64,000 nucleotides of DNA from Trachythela sp. YZ-2020 (GCA_016169945.1 JADLSH010000190.1:5332001-5396000); one strand, 5' to 3'. Counted from the stretch's first letter, positions 1 through 11,425 are shown. Notes: a model not told the origin generated them from the sequence alone. A program made the numbers and translations.

Positions 1-417
1 TCACGTAAATAGAAGTCACAAAAATATCTTGACATTACAGTATATTTTCTATGTTTTTCTGTTATGTATAAAGATTCGGCAGATATAATATATTTTATGT
101 ATTCATTTCAATAAAACATTTGCTCAGAACGGACAAAATTTTCCGAGGAAGAATGCTCCCAGACAGACCCCTTACAGCTACGATACGTCTAACGTTGTAG
201 CGTTCAAATCATTTCTCTGCATATAAATAGTCATGCATGCATGTGTGCAAATGTATGTATACAATCAAAATCATCGTGGTCTTTGTAGGTTTAAGTTGCC
301 GGGACAACGTTAGCAAAAGCAGCAGCAACCACAAAAGTGACATGAAGAACAACTAAACAGCCAAAAAGGATATGGATGATAAAAAAACTAAAAAGCAAAC
401 AAGAAGTGTACACTTAC

Positions 418-540
418 CAATACAAGAGGTACCATTTCCAGAATAACCACGTTTGCAAGTACAGTTAAAAGATCCTTCTGTATTTCTACAATTAGCGTGA
501 TTATGACAATTGTGCCCGTTCGCGGAACATTCATCTATGT
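418..540 (-). CDS. EGF-like (calcium-binding type) exon, left paralogous gene
   Basis: A single 123-nt exon encodes one EGF module. It starts DIDEC, has six cysteines and contains the [10 protein letters not shown] and GYSGNG segments typical of calcium-binding EGF repeats. It is bounded by a CAG acceptor and a GTAAG donor, and both introns are phase 1, so it can be added or lost without changing frame. It belongs to a minus-strand gene whose remaining exons lie beyond the left edge. Sequence and spacing match the EGF exons at 24085 and 24416, so this is a paralogous copy of that locus. Expected role: extracellular spacer or adhesion module. Confidence 0.85.
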
Positions 541-739
541 CTGAAAGATATAAATTACTTATTTGTGTCGCAAAAATGAGGCTGGAAAGGAAGGAACCAG
601 TTGCAAATACCTTACAGTGAAGCGAAGTAAATTGAAAAAGAAATAAATAACAACATCAGTAATTAAACGACAACAGCAGAGCCACACATATGACAGAAAC
701 AGCAACATAATTGACCAAATAGAGCATGCACAAACTTAC

Positions 740-862
740 CATTACAAAAGGTACCATTTCCAAAATAACCACTTTTGCAAGCACAGTTAAAAGATCCTTC
801 TGTGTATATACAATAAGCATGATTATGACAATTGTGCACGTTTATGGAGCATTCATCTATGT
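740..862 (-). CDS. EGF-like exon with damaged splice acceptor
   Basis: This encodes a second EGF module (DIDEC start, SFNCAC, GYFGNG) with a good GTAAG donor. Compared with its paralogue at 24538, two bases are missing just before the exon, so the expected CAG acceptor now reads TTTTG. The next AG lies six bases inside the exon (ACATAG). Using it would keep phase 1 and cost only the first Asp-Ile, giving an exon of 740..856. The module may still be spliced in shortened form, or this gene copy may be decaying. Confidence 0.7.
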
Positions 863-1050
863 CAAAAGAGAAGAAACAAAATTACTTAAAATAGAGATTG
901 GAAATTCGAATAAAGTGCATGTACTAACAATTTTATTATATCGTTTATTTATGTTAAATTTAAAAGACTTTATAGCCATACGAAATGAACTGGTAAAAAG
1001 GTTTAAAAAGGTGATTTTACACAGTATATTTCTTTAAGACTTAAACACCT

Positions 1051-1198
1051 GGGGCTGGTTGTATACAAAAGTAGTTAAAGTTAACTATAGTTAGTGCGAA
1101 AGTTAACCAATCAGAATAGCGAATTTTACAGTTAACTACTATTTAACTACAAAACGGGTAGTTAAAATGTAGTTAAGAGTTTTATACAACCGGCCCTA
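1051..1198. mobile_element. MITE, family with GGGGCYGGTTGTATA termini
   Basis: A short element with terminal inverted repeats (GGGGCTGGTTGTATA at the left, TATACAACCGGCCCT at the right) and an interior of TAGTTAA and TTAACTA motifs. A second copy in the opposite orientation lies at 51546-51691 with perfect termini. It has no coding capacity. The target-site duplication is not clear. Confidence 0.8.
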
Positions 1199-1259
1199 GA
1201 TGGTAAAATTTACGATCTGAGAACATGCAAAAACACCAGAAATTATACATTCATCACCG

Positions 1260-1390
1260 ACTGAAAAATGTACCATTTTCAGAATGAGTAAACAATTAAT
1301 TCTTTAGTATTGCTACAATCAGAATTGTTATGATATGGAAGCTTATGACTGTCTCCTTGAAAACCAGACTCACACGTGCAGTTGTAGTAA
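1260..1390 (-). pseudogene. Degenerate EGF exon remnants
   Basis: On the minus strand two EGF-like pieces are joined out of order. One has a NCTCESGFQGDSH-like tail and the other an HNNSDCSNT-like middle, followed by a stop and an ENGTF-like end disrupted by frameshifts. A similar decayed piece lies at 31440-31545. No usable splice pair was found, so this is probably a dead exon between the lectin exon and the EGF exon at 740. Confidence 0.55.
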
Positions 1391-1507
1391 CATAAGTCGC
1401 ATATAGTAACATAATTCTAAGTCATTTCGTTGGCGAAGCGGCCGCGTGCTGGGTAGAAAATTGGTATAATTTGTATGATATTTAAATTGACTAATTATAT
1501 GACATAC

Positions 1508-1873
1508 ATGGCATTTCACAGATATATGGCCCAGTTTGATCGCATGGATAGTCATTCCAGTATCCGTTATCATACATCTGCACGCAGTCTTGATTTCCAC
1601 CATAATTATTAGGTTCATTACTCTTCCAGTTGTAATACACTGATACGTTACCATCAGGATAACACCAAGTGCCGTTGCATCTCTTCAAGCCAATCCAGAG
1701 AGGTCCTGTTTGTTCCCCCTTTCTGTACGTTTCAAGGAGAACATTGGCGAGGTCTTCTCCATTAATTCTGGCAAGCTGTCCACCCTTGTTTTTACATTCG
1801 TTATTTGCATTGTGCCAGGTTTTGGGGTTAGAATTGATGGTGTAACAATTAATGTTGCGGTTTTTTAGACATC
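1508..1873 (-). CDS. C-type lectin domain exon (EPN type), left paralogous gene
   Basis: One phase 1-1 exon of 366 nt encodes a whole C-type lectin domain of about 122 residues. It begins GCLKNR, then shows TWHNANNEC, GGQLARING, WIGLKRC, an EPN tripeptide, NQDCV, WNDYPC and a final YICE. EPN together with WND is the classical mannose-type calcium and sugar site. The acceptor is TTTGTAACAG and the donor GTATGT. Two paralogous lectin exons lie at 29232 and 36957. It is the most upstream recognised exon of the left gene, so it should be near the N terminus. No signal-peptide exon was found upstream. Confidence 0.88.
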
Positions 1874-2558
1874 CTGTTACAAAATAGAAGGTTTCAGATT
1901 CATGTCGGCTTCTTTGTTATAACGATAAATCCTAGGATTAGAGGGCCAGTTGGATTTACTATTGACCAAAATACATGCACCTGTACAAATTTTAGATAGT
2001 ATTAAAAGGAAATCTGTAATCAGTACAAGTTTTCTTGAACAATGCGGTAATCTTGCCTTCGTTTATTTCTTTGCCATGGTGTAAAATATTTACATAAATA
2101 GGAACAAGACAACATTTAACTTTTTTTGTTATCAAGCACGAAAACGACAGGTTCCATAAACAACAAACGAATAATGAGATATTTTAAAATGTTAAAATTA
2201 AATGTACAATTGTCAGTTACTAAACTGACAGTTTGGTATGATTGCCTGAACTGAGCTTGTTTCGTGTGATGCCAAACTAATCCAATCGCTTCTGCTACTA
2301 CTGCAGGCATTTCCATCAACAAGTTCATTTGAAACAAATGGACAACTAAGACTATTAGAACAAGCACGCTTTTGGGAGCTAGGCCTAGGGAGCTAGGTCA
2401 AGTAGAGCTAGGCCTCTCGGCATTCTTTATATGGGATGTTTGGCCAATGGATAAGCTTTGCCACTTGTGTTTTGTGCTTCTCGAAATGGTGCATATTTTT
2501 GCTAGCTTGACGAACTTGGACGAAGCCGTTTGACGAAGTCATATATATATATGTTTGT
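1874..2558. other. No recognised gene
   Basis: AT-rich sequence 5' of the left lectin exon. A short cysteine-containing minus-strand reading frame around 2215-2370 has no convincing splice sites or homology. Around 2383-2415 the word GAGCTAGG recurs. Confidence 0.4.
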
Positions 2559-2702
2559 AAAGGCCGATTTCCGCTTCAAACGTATGGTAAAGTACCGTAG
2601 CATTTTCTTTTGTGTCAAAGTCATTAGTTCTACCCGAGTGCTCAGGAAACAAAGAAATACGCTACGTTTCGCTACGATACGGTTGAAGTGGAAACAGCCT
2701 TT
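2559..2702. mobile_element. Small palindromic MITE
   Basis: The ends are inverted copies of each other over about 45 bases. The left begins AAAGGCCGATTTCCGCTTCA and the right ends with the diverged complement GAAGTGGAAACAGCCTTT. The element is 144 bp and non-coding. Confidence 0.65.
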
Positions 2703-2869
2703 AAAATACACCCTTTCGATCATACGTGACGAATACTTCATTTGCCTGGGGGCCTCGCTTTCATGAATTAAGAAGAAATGCAATTCGCTCACGATTCATG
2801 AGAATGAGGCTCCCAGGACAAAGAGAGATTTGTGACGTAATTATCGAAAGGGTGTATTCTGTGGCATCA

Positions 2870-3000
2870 AGGTACGTTTACACGCTGCGATTTGTCGCGC
2901 CGATTTCAGATGCATACGTTAATGAATTTGAAAAATATGTGGCAAACGTCACTGAAACTGATTCAGTGAAACCTAAAATCGGCTCGACAAATCGCAGCGT
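2870..3000. mobile_element. Harbinger-like MITE, 3'-truncated copy
   Basis: It begins AGGTACGTTTACACGCTGCG and shares termini and interior with complete copies at 8583-8753 and 8885-9055. The right end stops within the inverted repeat and is followed directly by LINE-derived sequence. Confidence 0.8.
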
Positions 3001-3030
3001 ATCACATCTGAGAATAACAACAACAACAGT

Positions 3031-3290
3031 TTATTCCGAAAACTACAGACCCATCTCACTGTTGTCGATCATTTCTAAAGTCTTAGAACGCAGAGTGCTC
3101 ATGAGCATCAAATATCGCTTATCCCAACTTATAAACAAGTGTCAGCGCGGCTTTCTTCAAGGTAAATCGTGTGTCACAATTTATTTAGAAGTGTTTGAGT
3201 GCATTAGCAGGATTCTAGACAATGGAGGACAGGTGGATACCATCTATCTCGATATGTCCAAAGGTTTTTATCGGATTAGTCATAACAGGG
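3031..3290 (+). pseudogene. LINE reverse-transcriptase fragment
   Basis: The translation contains ENYRPISLLSIISKVLER and, further on, GFLQGKSC and IYLDMSKGF. These correspond to the finger and early palm motifs of non-LTR reverse transcriptases (usually NYRPISLL and LDFSKAFD). The catalytic region and both ends of the element are missing, so it is a dead fragment. Confidence 0.85.
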
Positions 3291-3576
3291 GCAGATCCAA
3301 GGGGTGCCAAAGGTGGCTCGAGACAGGGTCAGTTTTTTTGTTATTGTGATGTGAGCAATTTTGTCAATAAGGACGGAGCAATCGTTCTTTATAAATACGA
3401 ACGCGTCAAATATTTGAAATTTGAATAAATATATACTTCCAAACTTACAGTCTAACATTATTTCAACAAAATCCCCTAATAATCTGAATAAATCTCTAAA
3501 TATTCTTCACAATATTACGCATTCAACAAAAGTATTTCGAAGTTATTTGAGCAAAATAGGAACTTACTAAAGTCAA

Positions 3577-4113
3577 TAGGAAAATAAATCAGTCGAAAGG
3601 CCGAGAAAGGACAGGATTATCGCGTTTTAAAGCGTTTTAAACGGGTTTCTTTTGCATACTTGCTTTGTGAAAATCCGTATACCTGTAGTTCATCCTGTGT
3701 GGTCAATACATGAATACAACATTGACTAATCTTAAAAATTGTTTTAGTATTAATTCAAATGCGTTATATAGAATAAGAAACGACATATTTTATCTCAAAA
3801 ACTTCATAGTATAAAAATACTGTTCAAAAAGCAGTTGAAGTTTTATGACAATTTCGAAACGTTTTGTGAGACATCGGAGATTGAATTTTATAGTAAATCA
3901 AAGCTAAAAGAGTACAAAATAACATACCTTCTTTATATAGTCGGGCAATTGGGAATTTTATAGTTAAAAGTGAAAATCTTATCACTATCTTACCAGTTTG
4001 TACAGGAAAAAGAAAATAAATATACAGTATTACATGTTACAATAACTTTTGGGGTGTTCGGGAGAATAATTGTTGGTTCGACTGGCGAGGGATTCTGCAT
4101 GAATGTATTTCTA
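3577..4113 (+). repeat. Probable 5' LTR of the BEL/Pao element
   Basis: This stretch, from AGGAAAATAAATCAGTCG to GAATGTATTTCTAG, recurs in diverged, interrupted form at 9585-11508 and 29650-31282. It immediately precedes the BEL/Pao coding region, and a copy follows that region after the foldback insertion. That placement suggests it is the LTR. It lacks clear TG..CA ends, so the assignment is an inference. Confidence 0.55.
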
Positions 4114-7100
4114 GTGAGTTAATACAACGTTATCAACACCTTGACTCGGTTCGAATGGACGACTGCGATACGAAGGAACAACTTCCTATACACGATATAC
4201 TTGGTATTGGTGAGTACGCGAAGTTCAAAACCAGCGCGAAGCCTCTCGTGGGGGTAGATTGTGAACCCGTCGCCGAGAAGATGAAATTCGATTGGTTCAT
4301 TATGAGTCCTGGAGTCAAGTTTGACAAAAGTACGATGCTGCTGACCCAAATTTCGCAGGCGCACTTCGAGAATTTGTGCCGGCTAAACGTCCTAGGGCTC
4401 GCAGATACCTCAGAGAACGACCAAGACACGGTATATCAAGACTTCAAAGAACAACTAGAGAGAGATCCTGCGGGCTGGTACGAAGCAAATCTTCCTTGGA
4501 AGTCTAACCATCAAAGCTTACCAACCAATGAGACCGGAAATCGAAGGAGACTCGAAAGCTTGGTTAAACGACTTCAACGAAAGGGAACCTATGAACGTTA
4601 TGACGAGATTATCCAAGATCAACTGAAGAACGGAATCATCGAGCCAGCGCCATCGGAATCAAGCGAGAAATAATTTTACATTCCCCGCAAAGGAGTCGTA
4701 AAACAAGAAGCAGAAACACGAACCTCCGCATCGTGTACGACGCCTCGGCCAGAGAATCAACCATTCAACCGTCATTGAACAACTGTTTGAACCCAGGACC
4801 CCCTATACAGAATCTACTCTGGAGCATTCTTGTTCGCCCTCGAGTTTTCCCAGTTCTCCTTACGGATGACATAGAGAAAGCCTTCCTGCAGGTACGAATA
4901 AAGAAACAAGAACGTGACGCCTTACGATTTCATTGGAGAACAGCAGGAATTGACGTAGTTGCCACCTACCGTTTTACGAGAGCGTTGTTTGGTCTTACCT
5001 GCTCTCCATTTCTTCTCGGTGGTGTTATCAACGAGCACTTGAAGTCGTGGGAAGAAACGTGTCCAGATCTCGTGCAAGAAATTCGGGATGGTCTGTATAT
5101 GGACGATATAATGATGGGGGGAGCGAATGTGAACGAAGTGGGAGAAAAGAAAGCCAAGGCCAATGAAGTCTTTCAAGACGCAACGTTCAAACTTCATAAA
5201 TGGCGTTCCAACGTGCCTGAGCTCGAAGGGAATAAACAAGTTTTACATGAACCAGCAATCGGCGAAGGAGAAACTACGTTTGCGAAACAGCAATTAGGAA
5301 TTAATTAATCCGAGACAAAACTACTTGGGCTTCCTTGGAACAAGTTGCAAGATATATCGGAGCTGAGAAAGTGTATTCCGTGCATTGCTGGCTGGATTCC
5401 ACAGTGGCATTGTACTGAATCAACGGTCAAGGGGAGTACCGTCAATTTGTCGCTAACCGAGTGAAGAAAATCCAGGAGCACGAACGAGTCAAATAGCACC
5501 AAGCGAACCAAAACCCGGAGAATCTGGGACGTCGTGGTGGAGATATCACCAATAACGAGTTATGGAAAAGTGGGCGGAGTTGGCTGAATCATGAGACTAA
5601 ATGGCCACCAGATGTTGTCCTAGAGACAAGTCCAGAAGCGAACGAGGAAGCGAAGTGTATCAGAAGAGTTCAAGCGTTGACGACGTCGAGCCCAGCTCGC
5701 GATGAATTCGAGAAACTAGTCGAGACGTATCCGTTGCGAAAAGTGCTCAGGATTGGAGCGTGGATCCGCGATTTCTTCGGAATTATCGGAGTCACCGTGG
5801 AAACCGTGATTGTGGCCCATTGAAGACGTGCGAGATCGAGAAACAAAATCTTTGGTGGATCGTGAAAGTTCAACGAGACGCACAAACCAACGGTGATGTC
5901 GAAAACGTGAGCACTTATATGCAGAAGATCTTGCAACACTCCACAGTGGAGTGGCCACATATATAGCTAAAGTTCGGGAACGGTATTGGGTACCAAAGTT
6001 ACGGCGAGGGGTAAAGCGAGTTAGAAGTGATTGTTTCGGATGCGTGAGGTTCAGAAGCCAGGTCTACCACAAACCGTCATTTGGGAATCTACCTTCAACA
6101 CGAACAGATGGATCTACACCTTTCCAAGTCCTTGAAGTGGATTTCGCGGGTCCAATCCATTATCAGTCGAAAACGAAGGTCGAGAAAAAGGCGTATCTAG
6201 TCCTTTACGGGTGCATGCAGTTTAACACGAGCAGTCCACCTCGAAGTTCTAAGATCGTTGGAAGTGGCAGGATTTATACCCAGCCTCAGAAGATTGATAG
6301 CAAGACGAGGCAGACCTGTGATAATATATTCGGACAACGCCACTACGCTGAAGGCTGCAGAGAAGTGGATGAAGCGACGAGTACAGAGAGACGAAAAGCT
6401 TCACGCGTTCCTAGCTGACCGAACCATTAAATGGCGAGTTAACTTCAGTCGAGCTCCATGGTGGGGTGGTCAGTTCGAGCGGCTCATTGGGCTCTTTAAG
6501 CATGCTTTTTACAAGACTATTGGTAATGGGACATTGACGTGGGAAGAGTTGCAGAAATTGGTTCTAGATATCGAAGTTTCTCTAAATAATCGACCATATG
6601 GAGGACGATGTCGAACTGCCGGTTCTTAATCCCAACGCAATGCTGAACATCAACCCGAGTGTCCTTCCAGAGTCGAAACCCTACCATATCGACGATCTAG
6701 ACTTACGTAAGCGGGCCAAATTTATGGCAAAGTGTAAAGAGTCTATGTGGAAACGTTGGAGTAAGGAATACGTTCGAGGGTTGCAAGAACAACATCGGAG
6801 GAAGTTTATCAAGGAAGGGAAGTCTCCAGCAGTCGGAGAAGCGGTGATTGTCAATGATGGGGATGAAAAGAATCGGAAGAGTGGAGGCTGGCGATCGTAA
6901 CAGAACTCATAAAAGGAAGAGACGGTACTGTTCGAGGGGTTAAACTTAGGACGTCGAAAGGACAATTGGAAAGACCGATACAGCATCTATGCCCGTTGGA
7001 ACTGTCATGTGACGAGGCTCAACCGGAACCTTCTTTGAATCCAACCGTAGCGGAATTTTAACCGAGAAGAAAGAGAACAGCAGCAACGATCGCGGGAACA

Positions 7101-7260
7101 CGAATGCAAGTCGTGGCAGCAGAAGATGACGACGATGAACTTGAACGTTGTCCGCCATATTTTTCTCATGGACGGTTTTTTAAGTTATGCCGACCGACAG
7201 AAGACGGAGAGACCGAGAGAAGACTGCCATTTATCAGACCGAGAAAAGACTGCCATTTTG
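4114..7260 (+). mobile_element. Decayed BEL/Pao retrotransposon pol region
   Basis: Broken plus-strand frames follow the order of a BEL/Pao pol. The region before the reverse transcriptase (4155-4673) contains FDWFIMSPG and LLTQISQAHFENLCRLNVLG. The reverse transcriptase (4733-5308) has RIVYDASA, KAFLQV, RFTRALFGLTCSPFLLGG and the catalytic box YMDDIM. RNase H and protease-flanking parts (5310-5950) are riddled with stops. The integrase (5951-6629) has DFAGPIHY, IYSDNATT and APWWGGQFERLIG. A DUF5641-like C-terminal stretch (6590-6900) has YMEDDVELPVLNPN. Many stops and frameshifts make it non-functional, and no gag region is recognisable. Confidence 0.88.
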
Positions 7261-7904
7261 TATGAGGGGTGATCAGGGCCAAAATTAATCAGTTCAGTTA
7301 TGCAGTTCAGATACGATGTTATGCAATATGCTATGCAGTTGATGTTTGTTATTATGCAGTTCAGAAACGATGTTATGCAGTTGATTTGTTTCATTATGCA
7401 GTTGATTTGTTTTGTTATGCAGTTGATTTTTTCTATTATGCAGTTGATTTGTTTTATTATGCAGTTCTTGATGCAATTCAGATACGATGTTATGCACTTG
7501 ATTTGTTTTGTTATGCAGTCGACTTTTTCTATTATGCAGTTGATTTGTTTTGTTATGCAGTTCTGTTGTTCAGTTGGGCACGTTTGATGTGTCATGCGCC
7601 CGCAATCTCTGCATACAACGTGTACTTCATCTTACAGAAATATTTGTGATTTGTCTCCACTCGAAATCCAGATGGCAATGGCAATGGCAACAACACGAGT
7701 CTGGATTCTGGAAATATCTCAGAAACGGTAAGATGCTTACTTATTTTTACCATTGCCTATGCCAGCTAAAGTCTTTTCATATAATTATAACCTTGTCGAA
7801 TTTACCAATTTGGGCTCTCATTTTCACTACTTCTTTCAGAAATATGATGGTGTGGATAGATATTATCGTTCATGGCAGTAAATATATACGTAATGCTGTG
7901 TGTG

Positions 7905-8214
7905 CAGTGGCGGATTACAAGTTACGGGGCCTGTAGGCTAAGTAAAATTTGCGGGCCTTGAGAATGATATTTTCACGCGCCTGCAAACGGTGACACATCT
8001 TCTAGCGAGGTCCGGGCCATGTTCCGCCTAAATATTTGGAAATTTTAAGGTCTCGGAAATGCTATTTCCTGCTTTCTGAGGCTGTTTTCCTGAACTAATA
8101 TAAAAAAATAGTAATAATTCTAATAAAAAGTGCATTCTCTGAAAATCACGGGCCTCTTGAAAGCCCGGGCCTGTAGGCTTCAGCCTACTCTACCTACTTG
8201 GTAATCCGCCACTG
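7905..8214. mobile_element. hAT-like MITE
   Basis: Terminal inverted repeats CAGTGGCGGATTAC and GTAATCCGCCACTG are flanked by an 8-bp duplication with one mismatch (TGTGTGTG / TGTATGTG). The 310-bp interior is non-coding. Confidence 0.85.
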
Positions 8215-8544
8215 TGTATGTGTAATGCAAAAATCACAGGAGTCAGATATCAGATTATGCATGACAAATATATTTTTAGTTTTAGTGATGATTGAATTGC
8301 ATTATATATAATTCAGTCTATTACTGTTCTGTATCGTATGGCTAATCGACAAGGTTATAATGTGAAAAATACTTTAGCTAGCATAGGCAATGGTAAAAAC
8401 AAGTAAGCATCTTACCGTTTCTGAGATATTTCCAGACTCGTTTTGTTGTCATAGACTTGCAGCTAAAGACACGAATCTAGTCCAGCATTTTTTGATAATG
8501 TAGTAAGTTAGTTTATAAATAGTATTTTTGCCGTTATTTTCAGC

Positions 8545-8815
8545 GAGCTTGCCTGTGGCGTAGCGGGTTAAGGCGTGCTTTAAGGTGCGTTTACACGCTG
8601 CGATTTGTCGGGCCGATTTTAGGTTTTGCTGGATGATAATGACGAATATTTTCGGTTGATGAAGTCGTCAGATGACGTTTGCAACGTATTTTTCAAATAT
8701 CATCAACGTGCATCTGAAATCGGCCCGACAAATCGCAGCGTGTAAACGTACCTTTAGCTGGGGCTATACTGTATTGACACTATTGTAGGTTCAAGCCCGC
8801 GCCCAACACTTTTTC
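8545..8815 (+). mobile_element. tRNA-derived SINE head split by a MITE
   Basis: TGGCGTAGCGGGTTAAGGCG resembles an internal promoter box A, and TAGGTTCAAGCCCGCGCCC resembles box B. The two are separated by the MITE at 8583-8753, which duplicated TTA. Removing the MITE restores normal tRNA-like spacing. Confidence 0.6.
8583..8753. mobile_element. Harbinger-like MITE, complete
   Basis: Termini AGGTGCGTTTACACGCTGCG and the complementary CGCAGCGTGTAAACGTACCT are flanked by TTA on both sides, the target duplication expected for PIF/Harbinger elements. Confidence 0.85.
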
Positions 8816-8884
8816 TTAATTTTTTTGTTAAGTTTTTTTTTGTTAAGTTTTTTCTCAATAATTTTAACTTTCTAAGACTGGTTA

Positions 8885-9055
8885 AGGTACGTTCACACGT
8901 TGCGATTTGTCGGGTCGATTTCAGATGCACGTTAATGATATTTGAAAAATACGTGGCAAACGTCATGTGGTGACATCATCAACTGAAAATATTCGTCATT
9001 AACATTCAGCAAAACCTAAAATCGGCCCGACAAATCGCTGTGTGTGAACGTACCT
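8885..9055. mobile_element. Harbinger-like MITE, complete
   Basis: Same family as the copy at 8583 but in the opposite internal orientation. It runs from AGGTACGTTCACACG to CGTGTGTGAACG-like sequence ending TACCT, with TTA target duplications at 8882-8884 and 9056-9058. Confidence 0.85.
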
Positions 9056-9942
9056 TTAGGGTTAGGAAAGGAGTTAAGATTGGGGTTGGGGTTTGTTTAT
9101 TTTTATTAAAACTTTAAATTTGTAGTACAAATCATGTCCAATTGAAAGCCTGTTCGCACGCTAGGCCGGACTGGATTCCTGTCAATTTAGCCGCAAGTGT
9201 TGTCATAGACGTGGCACCATTTTGTATTTCGAGTGGAGACAAATATCTCTGTAAGATGAAGTACACGTTGTATGCAGAGATTGCGGGCGCATGACACATC
9301 AAACGTGCCCAACTGAACAACAGAAGTACCGAACTGCATAACAAAACAAATCAACTGCATAACATCGTATCTGAATGGCATAACAGAACTGCATAATAAA
9401 ACAAATCAACTGCATAATAGAAAAAATCAACTGCATAACAAAACAAATCAACTGCATAATAAAACAAATCAACTCCATAACATCGTATCTGAACTGCATT
9501 ATGCCAAACACGAACTGCATAACATTGTATCTGAACTGCATAACTGAACTGATTAATTTTGGCCCTGATCACCCAAACAGTATAGTTTGTGAATTTGAAA
9601 ATGCGTAGATCATTCTGTGTGGTCAATATAACATTGATTGATCTTAAAAATATTCAGTTAGTATTGATTCAAATACGTTATTGAAAAATAAAAAAACATA
9701 TTAAATCTCAAAAACTTCATTTCAGATCAAAAGCAAGTGCCGAAGTATAAAAATACTACTTGAAAACAGGTGAAGTTTTATGAGAATTTCGAAACGTTTT
9801 GTGAACGTCTAAGGTTGAATGTTACAGTAAATCAAAGCTAAAATGGTACATAATCGCATACCCACTTTATATAGTTGGGCAATTAATAATGATAATTTTG
9901 TAGTTAAAAGTACAAAATATCAATATTTTTTACAAATTAAAA

Positions 9943-10545
9943 TGACCAGATTTTAAAAATTAATTATGCTACACAACCGACTAAATTATGCTAAATTGAG
10001 ATAAATTATGCCAAAAAAGCGGAACCGTTTAAATTTACTTTAACATGTTACTATTAATTTGTAAAGTTGTAAAATGAAAACATTTTAAACAAGCTACAGT
10101 GCCGCTGGCATCTTTATTCTTGCAAACTTCAGGTGAAAACCATGCAGCACGAGCACAGAATAAATCTTAGTGGAATAAATCATTCAACTTCAAGCACATG
10201 CTTTAAGCCTACCAAGAGATCGTGCTCGCAGGTTAAGCCAAAGCAATGATGTCATAATCGTCAATCGTCATGGTAATGAGAATGAGAAATAGAGCAAGAA
10301 TACAAGACTAGTGACAAATCTGACTGCTGAGCGCATTAATTTGGCAACAAATAACCAGTATTGGGGAGATTTTTTAAACTTTCCTTCTAAAATAACATTT
10401 AAAGAGAGATGTCCTAACATTATGCTAACATTATGCTGATCCTGTGAGTTTATGCTAGAATTATGCTAAATTTTTCATTCTCCACGTCTCCAAATGATGA
10501 AATTATGCTAAACTAGCATAATTATGCTAAATCTGGTCACACTGA
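9943..10545. mobile_element. hAT-like non-autonomous element
   Basis: The ends are TGACCAGATTTT and AAATCTGGTCACACTGA. The interior is AT-rich with recurring ATTATGCTAA words. It is inserted in the LTR-like repeat. Confidence 0.55.
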
Positions 10546-10607
10546 ATGAAAGAAATATACAGTGTTGCGGTTACCATGGTTACAGTGGTCTATTCGGTAC
10601 TTCATGT

Positions 10608-11425
10608 GGTCTGACCAGATTTTTTCAGGACCAATTACTAAAAATGCCTCCGAAAAATTGCAAAATCCACTTAATGCAAAATTACTAAAAGTTGCACGTA
10701 CACTTCCCAAAACAGCTCATAAATCAGTTTTGCATTTAACTACCATAATGCTTAGCGAGTATAAGGAGTATAAATTAATAAATATCACTATTCATATTCA
10801 TATTGCTCCTATAATTTATTAACCCAAGATTGACAAGATTTCAGGCTTTGTAACAGGGGCGGCGGAGGCTGCAGAGCTGGGGTGCCCCAGCAAGGCACTG
10901 GAGGTGCCCCCAGCAAGGCAAAGGGCTTTCGCCTTCAGATGTCCATAATTTTCGAGAGACCTTTGCCCCCCCCCCCCCAATACCCAGACCGCTCCGTCGC
11001 CCCTGCTTTGGGCAAACTAGAAAGCATTGTTGCGGAAACATTTGAGAATTTCTGTTTGCCAAATTTCACGTTTTTTTATTTTTAGTGTCTTGGCAACACT
11101 AAATTTGGCCAAAATGCCAAATTGTAATAACACTTTATCTTCAGGCAGGCGCAGGCCTCAGGAGTTGCGACAGGCATCGTATCAGCGGGCTGAGCTGCCT
11201 TAGCTGCCCGAACTGCCTCCCGCTTGTTGATTCAGTTTCTCTCAAAATGTGACAGTGTTCATACAAAACAATTCGTAAAATTTGAGAAATTGATTTTTTA
11301 TCTAATTACCAACAGATTACTAAATTTCCCAAAAAATTCCCAAAAAATTACTAAAAATATTTAATTACTAAAAATGTCCCAAAAATTACCAAAAGTAATT
11401 GAAATTACCAAACTGGCCACACTGA
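10608..11425. mobile_element. hAT-like element with 8-bp target duplication
   Basis: The flanks are CTTCATGT (10600-10607) and CTTCAAGT (11426-11433). The empty site is visible in the related repeat at 31194-31201, where CTTCATGT occurs once. The right end, AAACTGGCCACACTGA, is related to the neighbouring element at 9943. It has no transposase frame and contains a smaller element at 10854. Confidence 0.75.
10854..11005. mobile_element. Small CAGGGGCGG-ended MITE nested in a hAT element
   Basis: Ends CAGGGGCGGCGGAGG and CTCCGTCGCCCCTG form a short inverted repeat. The flanking sequences CTTTGTAA and CTTTGGGC only partly match as a target duplication. Confidence 0.5.

Larger units (their letters stand above)
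7267..9574. mobile_element. Foldback (FB-like) transposon with tandem-repeat arms
   Basis: The element begins GGGTGATCAGGGCCAAAATT and ends with its reverse complement. Each arm carries a minisatellite built on TTATGCAGTTGATTTGTT (plus sense at 7300-7570, complement at 9310-9550), then further inverted unique sequence (7590-7790 pairing with 8350-8450 and 9190-9300). Long inverted arms made of tandem repeats are the hallmark of foldback elements. Other elements are nested inside (hAT MITE at 7905, SINE at 8545, Harbinger MITEs at 8583 and 8885). It lies between the BEL/Pao coding region and its presumed 3' LTR. No transposase was found. Confidence 0.75.

Noticed and set aside
2116..2367. Minus-strand cysteine-containing frame near the left lectin gene
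   Set aside because: No consensus splice sites, no recognisable domain, and the alternative frame is equally plausible.
7185..7649. Repeated INCITKQ and YYAVDLF frames
   Set aside because: Foldback-arm minisatellite read in different frames.
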